DNA of 64,000 bases, taken from the NCBI GenBank assembly GCA_033065855.1, contig JAVXUO010002167.1, positions 1 to 64,000 on the forward strand, written 5' to 3'. This DNA is from Escallonia rubra. Its lineage: Eukaryota; Streptophyta; Magnoliopsida; Escalloniales; Escalloniaceae. This document shows positions 34,619-45,102 of the stretch, piece by piece. Position 1 is the stretch's first letter, and every line of letters begins with the position of its first letter. The notes under the pieces were generated by a model, which ran no database searches, had not been told where the DNA came from, and saw nothing but the letters and a program-made list of their open reading frames with translations. The translations under genes were made by a program, and so were the position numbers.

Positions 34619-34779
34619 CCGGCCTGTCGCCCCAGATTCAGGTGGTGACAAATTGTCTACCACACGTCCCATAGCCCATAAAGATGCCATCGTGGAGTAC
34701 TCCTCTGTATGAATCCCGTCGTTGCGCAGGATCAAGGAAGGGCACCTTTCAATGACCGAATGAGTGGGAGCCTTTTGAG

Positions 34780-35060
34780 TTGGTTCGTCAATGGGGAAGA
34801 AGAAGAAGCAAGAGGGAGAAGACACAGATCTGGGAGCGGTTGGCATCGGGAGTAAGGGTAATACCGGAAAAAATAGTGGTAACAGCGATGAAAAGAGAAA
34901 TGAAAACGGTAAATATATAAAAACAACTGAAAAAGGTAGACACAAAAAAGTTGTGAAAATTATAAAAGTATATAACCATAATTTTTTATTGAATACAAAA
35001 ATATTAAAAACGAAAACACAGTACAAATACACAAAATGAAAAGTGTAAACGTACGGGCCC
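34780..35060. mobile_element. One end of a GGGCCYGTACGTTTAC-type inverted-repeat element
   Basis: The sequence ending at 35060, reverse-complemented, begins GGGCCCGTACGTTTACAC. It then runs into A/T-rich sequence (TTTTGTGTATTTGTACTGTG, TTCACAACTTTTTTGTG). This closely resembles both ends of the 55446-56539 element. The partner end is not visible on the left. The frame 34791-35039 lies inside this repeat and is not a gene. Confidence 0.5.
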
Positions 35061-35539
35061 TAAGTTCGTCGAATGAATTTCCTCCTCTCACTGTGTACAT
35101 ACAGAAACCGTTGGCGTCAAGTGTTCCCGATGGCATCGAAAAACTGAAAATAGCGAGATAAGATGAGTCTTCAAGGCGCATTATGACTTTGCTTTCCTTA
35201 AGACGCAGTTCGTCTCCGTCTCTTTATCTAGTTGGTGTACAAATGGGGTCTAACAAATTGTCTCTCCGGATTCAATAAAACCCGACCTTCTATTATATGT
35301 CAATTGTGTTTTGTAAAATACCGTAACCTAAGAACAACTAAGGAATGTACAAGATTAGAAAGAAAGAAAAAAAATAAGACTTTTTGTAGCAAGATAATTG
35401 TTCCGTCAAGATAATAAAATCCAAAAGACGGCAATAACGTCTCATGGTTGAAACAGTTTCCAACAGACTTAATGCACTATGCACATATGCACTTGACTAA
35501 ATTATGAAACATATGGCTTTCTTGAACATTATTAAGAAA
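35061..35539. other. Intergenic DNA, nothing recognised
   Basis: No gene, RNA or terminus identified between the two transposon remnants. Confidence 0.45.
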
Positions 35540-36117
35540 ATGTTCCAGCAAAATCTAGCCCGTATTTGTCTTTCCTTTTTCCCTGCTCCATATTCATTCT
35601 TCCGAGTTTCAAATCTCTAGACTATAAAGAAAGAGAATTGATCAAGGTTAGTATTTTTCCTTGTATGTTTATATCCTTAGGGTATGTTTATTTATGCCTG
35701 CACTATTGTCATCATATAATTCAAAAATAATTTCATTACTAATACATCTATACATATACTAGTTAACTTCTTTCATGTAAGCTTAGTGTTTATTGTTGAC
35801 TAATCTTCAATTGTGCACCAGAAAGATATTGCAGAGACGTTTACTACATGATCGATTATTGATGACTTTGTAAGTGTAAAAACGTCGACTTTTGCTTTGA
35901 CAATTGATTTTGATACATATCAAATTGCTTTTCTAAGATGTGTGTGTGTGTCTGTGTTTTTTATTTTTATGGATCCTTGATCAATAACTTCTAGATTTAA
36001 TATGTTTTATTTTTTATGTTTTATGTGAACTTGAATCTTTCGGATCCTTTTATGTTACCTGTCCATTTCTTTCATATTTTTTTGGTTCCTAGATTCCACT
36101 TTTTGGGTCTGCCCCTG
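35540..36117. mobile_element. hAT-type element remnant with right terminus
   Basis: The block ends GGGTCTGCCCCTG at 36117, giving an inverted terminus CAGGGGCAGACCC. The sequence from about 35580 (TTTCAAATCTCTAGACTATAAAG...GATCAAGGTTAG) and the part near 36025-36095 are homologous to 30950-31250. This copy is longer in the middle. The 8-bp flanks of this right end and of the 30786 left end do not match, so the two are separate related copies rather than one 5.3-kb element. Confidence 0.6.
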
Positions 36118-39100
36118 CATGACATCTTTGTTAGACCCGATCAAAGTTGACACGAGTCCTTTTAACGACCTCCCAAAATCTTTCGAGGGCTAAAAATACC
36201 ATGATAAGCAGCTGGACAATCGCAAACGAGCTTACAAGACAAAATACTTAATGATAAGCAGCGATAATTAGTGATCGCTAAATATTTCTAGTAACTTTTA
36301 TTTAACGACCATTAATTGTCACTATGAGATTTAAAGAAAATGCTTACAACTCGGATAACAGCCAAAATTTATTCAAACACAATACCTTATGTACGCAACA
36401 CGTTCAAATCAATCCTACTCAATTGACACTTAGTAGAATGACTATTATAATATTCGATTTCGAACAGTTTGACGCGGCAGCTCCAAACATGAAACATGAG
36501 TACAATAACAAAGGAACAGAAGAATTTGGAAACAATTATCGTAGTATTTAATTTTAGACTGTTTGACGCAGCAACTGCAAACATGAAACACGAGTACAAT
36601 AAGAAAAGAACAGAAGAACTTGGTAACAGGTTCAATAAAATTGAATCTGATACGTACTTCAGATCAGCAATAAGCAATTTGTAATAAACAAACAACAGTG
36701 CCTGCCACTTGCATTATTGTAGCTGCGAGTCCAAGCGATACCAGTGAAATGATTGATGACAGTGAGCATCATTCGATATGTTTGTGATCAACAGGAGGAA
36801 CCAAAGAAGGCAAGGAAGGTATCTCCGAAGTTGTGAATGCAAACTTAAACATGGCAGCTACATTGAGAAAGAAGAGAAAGATGGAAGCAGCCCCATAATG
36901 TTGACGGACGCGTTCTGCTCGCTTTCATAATCATCTTAGCGAAAGAAAAAGCACAAGTAAAAGAAGACTTTGGATGGGACATGTTTGTTTACTGGGTTCT
37001 TGTCGGTGGTTAGCGTTGATGAAGGTGGAGAGTAACTCGCAGCAACTTTTGCTCAACTATTTGCAAATAATGTTACTGGAATGCACTTCCCCCATTTGTT
37101 TGGACATAAAAAGTATGTTAAAAAATACTAATACTGTATGTATTAAACATGTAAACTATGATACACCATAGCGGCTGCCTTCTCTAATCCGGGCTATGTT
37201 CTAAGTTAAGTTGAGTAGATATGGGTTTATGCCCCTGTTTGCTGCGAGAGCAGCAAACAGTGGGTTCATTGTCACAGAGAGATATGTAGTATTAGAATTG
37301 CCATTTGCGTTTATTGTAAAAAGACTTGCTTTTCTCTCGTCCGCAAGAGTGGTGGCTTCATCTCCTTTGGTAGCCGACAAAATGATTTGAAGCAGAAGAT
37401 TGTGCCATAGTTTTTGTTTTGGTATGCCTTCGTCAATTCCTTCTACAGCCAGGCAATGGTGGGAAGATCGCGCTAACTCCTTTTGATTGATTTTGTATTT
37501 GGAAGAAAATAGTTTGATGTCGGAAAGAAGTCGAGAGATGATGTGATTATCCAGCATAGTTTGTTTTATTTTAAAATGACATCTTTTCAAAAAAAAATTA
37601 AAAATAAATTTCCAAAAAATTGGTAACCAAACGGGATACGTGTAAATGATCTAATCAATGCCATCTTGTAAATATATGCTGAAGGTAATCCTCTTGGCCT
37701 TTTGCTTGCATTGGAGTTTTGTTCCGACATGGCAACTTGTGATCATCTTTGTTTGGTGTGTCCAATTCAATTAATGAGCCACTTGACAACTTCTAAGTCG
37801 CCATTGCCTACGTATGACTCATGGGTTCAATTCTCTAACTAATCCAATTTTCTGTAACTCTTTTTGCACTGCCTCTGATTTTTCTATAATTTGATTTTAA
37901 CTTTTCTCTTTGGGATGTTAATTTTTTAGTTTTTTTTTTTACCATCCTTGCGAGATTATGGTTTGTTCTCGCCATCCTTTTTTTATATTAAAAGACTTGA
38001 ATTGATAAGATGCAGTTGTCTGTAAAATGTTTGACTTTCAAACAGGTATCAGGAAAAAGCGCACTTTACTATAAAATAATCAAGTTGCATTTTACGTATT
38101 TTAGTCGCTACATTTTGATCTTTAATGACAGCTGGAGACTAAATAATAAAAGTACTATAGCATCAGATTTTACCATGTTTAAAACGTTAAACAACTCGAT
38201 CCGTTCGCCCAATTAGTTTAGACAATCGGTTGACAACATTGGGGGCAGTGCAAGGCCATTGATTCCGATCATTTAAAACCGTTGAGTATAATATTAAATA
38301 TGAATTTGTCATTCTTTATACATGCTTCTACCACATCAACTTTCTCTAATTAAGCGATCTTAAACGGTGGTGAAGACAAGTGATCTAAAACCGTTGAATA
38401 TTTGCTCCATAATCAAAGAGTAAGGAATAAACTCTGTTATAAGTTTAATTTTCAACTTGCCTTGACATTTGATGGCCAATTCAACAGTGGTTGGCTCCAC
38501 AGACCACAGCTGGTTAATAAAAAAGTGCCAAAAGTTGGAAGCAAAAGTAAACCATGACTTATGGTCAGCAGACATCAATGATTGGAAGTAATTACTCCGT
38601 TAAGCACCAAATCAACCTACAATGTTCAGTTTTAATGGAGTTCAGGTCACAATGTTCATCCCATAGTTCCACTACTTTCCAATTTCAGCATTAAAATTTA
38701 ATTTCCTATTATTTGTGACTTCGAAACTCTTTTCATATTATGCTGCTTTTACTGTTCGAGTCTGACGAGGAAACAAAAGCACATTTGTTTACAAGTCCCA
38801 GGTGTCTAGACGCAGGATGAAGCTGCTTTTACAGATTCTTTTTTGCTAAGCTGGAATCACAGTCCCCAGTCCCCAGTCCCCCACCCCAAAAGTTCTAAAT
38901 AGCAAGTATTGTACCATGTGTTTCTTGTACTGTACCCATGGTTTCACTTATATATTTGTACAGTCGTTACCCGGACCCTGTTACTTCGACTCTGGGTAAA
39001 TAATTGGGTCTCGAGAGGGTGAGTTAGGTAAGGTACACTGCGGGACGACCATTGATACTTAGGTAACACCTATCAGTTCCAATCTTTAAGACCATTAGTG

Positions 39101-39204
39101 AAACGTACAGTTGGACCGAGTAATCGAACAGCTTTGATCCTAGCCAATAGATAGTAGCGGCTAGTTCGGTGATGCTACGTTACGCCATTTATACGTTGTT
39201 ATTA
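36118..39204. other. Intergenic DNA, no gene seen
   Basis: Apart from the 84-bp repeat at 36477 I see no structure with a known explanation. A 129-codon minus-strand frame (37201-37590) has no recognisable domain, no splice-consistent extension and no homologue that I know. CCCCAGT is repeated at about 38863-38880. Confidence 0.5.
36450..36640. repeat. Two-copy 84-bp tandem repeat
   Basis: GTTTGACGCGGCAGCTCCAA at 36477 recurs as GTTTGACGCAGCAACTGCAA at 36561. It continues AACATGAAACA(T/C)GAGTACAATAA with about 85-90% identity by eye. Confidence 0.8.
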
Positions 39205-40754
39205 GGGTGACCACAGTTCGATTTGGAGGTCAAACTGCAAACTAAACCATTACGCTTCAATTTGAATAATCTTGAACCGCATCGAATCAAACGCCACCGG
39301 TTTGAACGGTACGGTGTAGTCAGTTTAAAACATTATGTTTAATCGACTTGGATCGGCTTGTGCAACATCTAAAATGGTTGTCCCTCTGTGCACTTACTTT
39401 GGATCCAAATTTTATTCGAAATTGAAGTTATAGTTTTTTCTATATTGCACATAGTTTAATACATTCAATATCTAAGTGCTCCTATGAACGTAAGAGCTAA
39501 GTATTATTCAAGTCATACGTTACAATAAAAACTCAATTACGCATTTGTCATTGATACACGAGAAAGAATGAATAAATATACAAGATATATTGATCACTAG
39601 ACTTTTGTGTTATATAACTGCTTTTATTAGTTTCTTTTTCTTTTAACATTCAAGATTTTATTTACTTGTATTTGCTTAGTACTATTTATGTGAGAATTAT
39701 TAGTGAGTGTCAATATTAAACTAAATTAGTATATCACACTTCGGTTCGATTTGGTTTGTGATCAATTTCAAAAAAATGAATCGTGAACCGAACCGAAATC
39801 GGTTTGAGAAATGTGAAACCGAACTGTTAAAATCTTTAGACGGTTCGGTTCAGATTGGATTCAGTGGCAGAGGGAGTACCGGTGCCCACCTCCTACTTCA
39901 GAATTTTTGCCCTTTATATGATATATTTTATCTCCAATGGTAAAAATGCCCATCTAAAATTTTGAAAAATACTTAAAAGTGATGTATTTGTGATTATTTT
40001 ACATTTAATGTATCTAAAAATTTCAAGGATGGTTAAAAATATATCATTTTAGTCATTTAAAATGCTAAACTTATACAAATAAAAGACTTAATTTTCGCAT
40101 AAAGTCAACACGAAAAATTATTTGTGTTCTCACTCTTTACAGTTCCTAAAGCCTCAATACTTTCAAAGCCTTAAAGGCACATATACGGACAGGAGAACAT
40201 CGCTTCCTCCTCAGTTCCCTCACCGCACACCAGCCTTACCTCACGACGACACTCCCTCAACGGCCAACGACATTGCCTCCACTTGCCAGTCCAACTTTGG
40301 CAGGTCATTGGCTCGTGAGTCACGGCACCCAAAGCCCAAATGTCACGGCCTCACGTGCTCAGGCAGGCTGCAGGGCCGATTCAGAGGCTATCGGTAACAG
40401 CCCTTACAGGCGGCAGTCGCCAAGTCAATTTCTCTACGACGACACAAATGGTCGCCTCAGTTCGTAAAAGTAAGGGAAGATCTAACAATTGATTCTTAAA
40501 ATTTTTTTACTTCTCGAAATCCTTCATTTTTTGTATTAATTTAGGATGTGACAATTGGGTTTTGGAACTTACAATTTACAATTAGGAATTGATAGAATTT
40601 GGAAATTGCTATTAGTGAGATTGTTAATTTCAGATTGAGATTTTGGTGTCCACCTTAAAAAAAAAAAAAAAAACTGGCTCCGCCACGAATTGGATTGATT
40701 CGGTTTGATCAGTTTAAGCAGATCAGATCGGTTTGAACTGCTTGATACTCACCC
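39205..40754. mobile_element. Possible older inverted-repeat element hosting the 39.9-kb hAT insertion
   Basis: GGGTGACCACAGTTCGATTTG at 39205 is loosely matched, inverted, by GGGTGAGTATCAAGCAGTTC ending at 40754. Sequence inside both ends is rich in GGTTTGAAC / CGGTTCGGTT words of opposite sense. The ends are diverged and the flanks show no clear duplication. Confidence 0.35.
39854..40696. mobile_element. hAT-type non-autonomous element (827 bp) with perfect 8-bp target duplication
   Basis: The element at 39862-40688 starts CAGTGGCAGAGGGAG. Its reverse-complemented right end starts TCGTGGCGGAGCCAG, so the outermost two bases on that side have mutated. ATTGGATT flanks both sides exactly (39854-39861 and 40689-40696). 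The interior has a GC-rich block (about 40190-40470) of exon-like texture whose frames I do not recognise. There is an A-run of about 16 just before the right end. No transposase is seen. Confidence 0.83.
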
Positions 40755-42797
40755 GTAATTGTTACACTGTCTCTTTTAGCGCTAGATAAAAAGAGAAGAA
40801 CCGTTACCGAATAGTATCTCTAGAGCTAGTTTTGCAGCCTCTTTTAATGTACGACCCTAAACGATAATTGATATAAACACTTTGGGGGGCACCGAATAAA
40901 GAGTCCCATGTGCGTGTGATATTGAGGCGCTTTCCTTGTCCTGTTATAGGGGAGGTAGAACCCAAGTCATCTTTACACATCTCGATCTCTCTCTCCCCCT
41001 CCCTCTCTATAAATGGAAGCTGGTGTGCATGCTTATACATGCATATTAATGTCGTTTCACCTTCTCCCCCAACCCTCTCCCTTGCCTGCATACCATGTGC
41101 GGTCGTGTGCGTGAGACAGCTCCGCGAAAATAGGTGAGCGACCCCAATTAAATGTTAAATGGCTTCACTGGATCCAACAATTACTTCGTCTCTCTCCCAG
41201 TCCTCCTCTAGTTTCCCGGTTCGGAAGTTGAGGATTCGTGGGTGTCAATTCTTTCAACTCACACTTGATTCCAGGTTCCTCCTTTTTTCACTTCCCTCTG
41301 CGCATGTCCCTCATCCATTTCTACATGCTTTCCCAAGATATGTATTCAATGGCTTACTTCAATAGATTTGAATGTGGACGAATTCGGCGCAACGGAAGAC
41401 TCGATCGATTGATCGTTATTACGTTCATTACTGCATATTTTCCTACTAACAATTGCTATTATGCAATGGACGACTCGATTGATCACGTGTTTAGACACCA
41501 CTTTGAATGGGCCGCCATTATGTTCGTTACCGCTTTTTTGTTCTACTGTTGATTGCTATATCGGTCCCTCCCATCTGATGATGGTCGGACATAAATTAGA
41601 CTGACTGATGATGGTCAGACATAAGTTAGATCGTTATAACGGATAAACATTACACTACGCGTAATGTTAGTGGTACGTTGCTAGCGTGGTCCGGATGAAT
41701 GAAGTAATCATGCCAGCTCTGGAATTCTCTAGTTAGTAGGATCCTGTTTTGCTTCTTCCACCTCTGCTTTTTAAAATATATATATATTCCTCTTCTTTTA
41801 ATCTCTTATATTATATATATATATATATATATATATTGGGTAAGATGCTCTCGTTCTCGAGTTTTGACCACACAAAAGTGGGCTTTTTCTAATACAAAAA
41901 GAGATCAATGTTCTTGACGCTTTGCCAATTAATATTCTGTATAAATTATTAGTTTTGGGCATGTGTTCTTTTGGACTTTTTTTTTCTTCCCTTTTTTAAC
42001 TCTGATTTAATTAATTGTATTGTGCCAAACACTTGAGTGGACTGCAAGATGACTGACTAGTCTTTTCTGGAGAGTTGTCTTCGTACTTGTGGAATAATTT
42101 TCATGGACCAACATATATTAAATGTTTAAAAATGTTATTACTAAAAATTGAGGTTTTCATTAATTAAAGATGTTGAGAATGTATAAAAAAGCAGTTTGCA
42201 ACTTATAATTTACCAAAAAAATCAGTTATGTTTTACTTATATTTACTTGTGTTTCTGTAGGTTAAGCCGTGAAATATTTTTGCTTGTTAGCAATCATTAC
42301 TTCTCTACCTTTTTTTTTTCCAAACGCGTTATGTAAGATGAATATTTTGGCGCTGGACATTTTTCTATCGCTGAGGGCTGCCCTTGACAAACGATTTTCA
42401 TCGTCTTATTAACAAAATCCAATTGACAAAAATTTTCTTTTTTTTTTCTTTCCTTTTTGGCACATAATTGACAAAATGTGTGTCGGTGTGAACGACATTC
42501 ATCGCTAAAGGTGGCAACTAGAACCATCCAACAATATGGGAGGATCCGATCCGGAATGGGACATGCGTGCAGTGGTGGTTAATTATTGTAAGGGAAGGCC
42601 ATCACGCACTCTTCCAAAGTACAGTAGCATCTACCTGAATGATTGCTTTCGGGTGGAGCCATGGACAAGGCAATTTTCTGTATAGGCCGGACCATATGGT
42701 CCATAAAGGCTATTATTTAATCACGTGGACAGCTTGGAAATGGTACCAAATATGGGTGGTCTGGAATTAATAATCTCAACCGTTTAGAATCGTTAAA
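40755..42797. other. Intergenic DNA; promoter-like patch near 41.0 kb
   Basis: At 41005-41020 CTCTCTATAAATGG is a fair TATA context. It is followed by a C-rich leader and the frame MASLDPTITSSLSQSSSSFP (41159), which has transit-peptide-like composition but no recognisable continuation. A 31-bp repeat (TGATGATGGTC(G/A)GACATAA) is at 41576 and 41607, and a (TA)n run is at 41811-41836. No gene is supported. Confidence 0.4.
41811..41836. repeat. (TA)n microsatellite
   Basis: Thirteen or so uninterrupted TA dinucleotides. Confidence 0.9.
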
Positions 42798-43627
42798 TCT
42801 AATTATATATATATGAAAGTCGAAGCTGAGAAATGTTGTCCAGTCATCGCTTACTTGATACTCTCTTTATTCGACATATGGACTTTCCTATTTTGAAATT
42901 TTAAAATATTTTAAATTTACTTATCTTTGTAATAATGATTTGGATTATCTGTCCCTCACACACACACACACATAAATTGATTTGAATTTTTTCTTTCCAT
43001 TCGAAATTCAATCAATTATATATATTTTATATTTCTCTCTCTTCTATGTCAACATGTCCACTCAAAAATTTTATTTATATTTTTACAATTCCATTAATTT
43101 CTAATTTTTGACAAAAGTAATTTTCTATATATTCTTTTTTAATATTAATCTTTTTTATTGTTTAAAGAAACACATTATTCTCTATCAGTTTTTGTATTAA
43201 ATTACTATAATCTCCTTCCTTTTATTTCATTACAAGTTTATATATAGTTTACGCTCCTTTTTTCAATAATTTATTATATATTGTTACTATTTTCTTGGTG
43301 ATCTTAATTAATACAACCTCAAGGCACGGATTATTTTTATTGCTATTATCACTGCAATTGCTATTAGTTAGGAGAAACTATTTTCATTATTTTATACACT
43401 ATTTTTCATCTTCATTTGTTACTAAAAACTAACAATTATTCCTCAAGTTTATTTCTAGCGATAAAAATTGGTAAGAGAACTCCTTTAAAAAGGTAAAAAA
43501 TAATTATTTTAATTATTTTATTGCCACTATCAATTTTGTAATTGCTATTAAGAATACAAATACGAGATTTCTCAACAAGTATTTTGATAGTTGTTGTTCC
43601 GTGTGCAACGCACGGGATCAAAACTAG
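42798..43627 (+). mobile_element. Non-autonomous Helitron, copy 2
   Basis: The 5' end TCTAATTATATATATATGAAAG, preceded by A, is identical to copy 1 over its first 22 bases. The next segment, TCGAAGCTGAG, differs from copy 1 by one base. The 3' end is CTAG (43624-43627) followed by T, preceded by the same hairpin CGTGTGCAACGCACG. Length is 830 bp against 947 bp for copy 1, with an AT-rich, diverged middle. No coding is seen. Confidence 0.88.
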
Positions 43628-45102
43628 TATAGTAGTATAACTATATTCTTTTGTCTCTTTAAACCTGTTTTTCTATCTCACCAGCCTCATTCTGATTCGG
43701 CGGTCTTAAATAGTTAAGATCAATTACTCTGAACTTAAATGAGAAATAACTTTAAAGAGATGCTGGTGTAAGATGGAATTGGTTTTATGGTTGCAGATTT
43801 GCTTTAGCAACATTTATTCTCATCAAAAAAAATTTTTTTTTTTTTTTGGTTCTTTGTCATTACAAGTACCCTTTTTGTTTATGTATTTTAAAGAGCAGTT
43901 GCTTGTGTAGAAATTGGTATTTTTACATTTGAAACAACATAAAAATAACTATTTGTCTCTCTTATTAGCTCCTTTCTCCTATCACATCAATTCTGATTTG
44001 ATCGTATTGTGACGGTTTAAATGTTCGAGACCAATGGGTCGAAACCGTATAATATTTACTCGAATTTAGATAGCAAATACTAACTTTTTAGTATGATCTA
44101 GGAACATTTTTTTTTTCTTGCATGGACGCAAGTGCAAGATGGGGCATTTTGCGCTTGCATATTTGCTCTAACAACATTTTAGTTCTCTTGTTTTTTGTCA
44201 TTACAAGTACCCTTTGTCTATTTATTCCAAATAAAGAGAAGTTGCTTGTGTACGATTTGGTAGTAGGCACTCCAAAAATACAAAGTTGCGGTCAATAGAT
44301 GAGGAAGATTAGAAGCCACTTATGCATGGCAAGCATTTGTAATCTTAATGGTACTTTTAACTCTGGTTTTCCACATAAAATTATTTAATTTGAAATCCAA
44401 AAGTTTGATTTATACTTAAGAAGAAGTAAAGAGATGCATCTTTTCAAGTGTCACTTGAATGCACTTGCAGTCGTTAGTTAAGAAGTTTGGAAATATTGCC
44501 TTCCATTCTTGCATTGTAAATCATGAACCTACATGGACATAGAACATGAATAGTAAAAAATATATCACTTGCTAACAAGTTCCATTCAAGTTGTTGGGAA
44601 CTGGGGAAATGTGACTATGTAGGAACCCTAGTCTTGAAAGGTGGTATCTAGTACCTTCATGGTTCTTTCCACGGACTTTTAGCTTTGCCAAAGATGGTCC
44701 TTAATTACTAATGACAATGGCTAGCGCTTAATTAGACATGAGGAGTCGGTCACACTAGCTTGGTGGCGCGACATGGCTGCCTGAGCCCAAATGCATGCAT
44801 GGTAGTGAGGACTTCACAATGTAGTAGGTTTTCTCTTGTTCTTGCTGAAGTTTTCGCAAAGTAAATCTGTGCAGTACGACCTGTTTGAATTTGCTTTTGC
44901 TATAACTAACTTTAAGCCTTTTGTTGGGCTGCCTCCCTGCAGGATCTTCCTCCTCTTTTATTAGAAACAGTTGTGACGGTTCAAATCAAGCAGTTGCTGA
45001 ACCAAAGAAAAATAGAGGGGGAAAGGCCTCACCCCCTCTGCTGTTTGGTTCACAGAGAGTTGGTTTTGCAGACAAAGTAGTGCTCAATTAAAGACTAGAA
45101 GG
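43628..45102. other. Upstream region of the PILS gene
   Basis: A block of about 110 bp (TTGTCATTACAAGTACCCTTT...GTTGCTTGTGTA) at 43850-43915 recurs at about 44195-44255, a diverged direct repeat. The leader of the PILS gene presumably lies in the last few hundred bases. TTTTGCAG at 45065-45072 could be the acceptor of a 5'-UTR intron. No other gene is seen. Confidence 0.4.

Noticed and set aside
30786..36117. A single 5.3-kb hAT element
   Set aside because: The two termini are compatible, but the adjacent 8-bp flanks differ and the homologous segments lie in the same orientation. Two separate remnants fit better.
37201..37590. 129-codon minus-strand frame
   Set aside because: No recognisable domain, no upstream exon or splice support, and composition like the surrounding AT-rich DNA.
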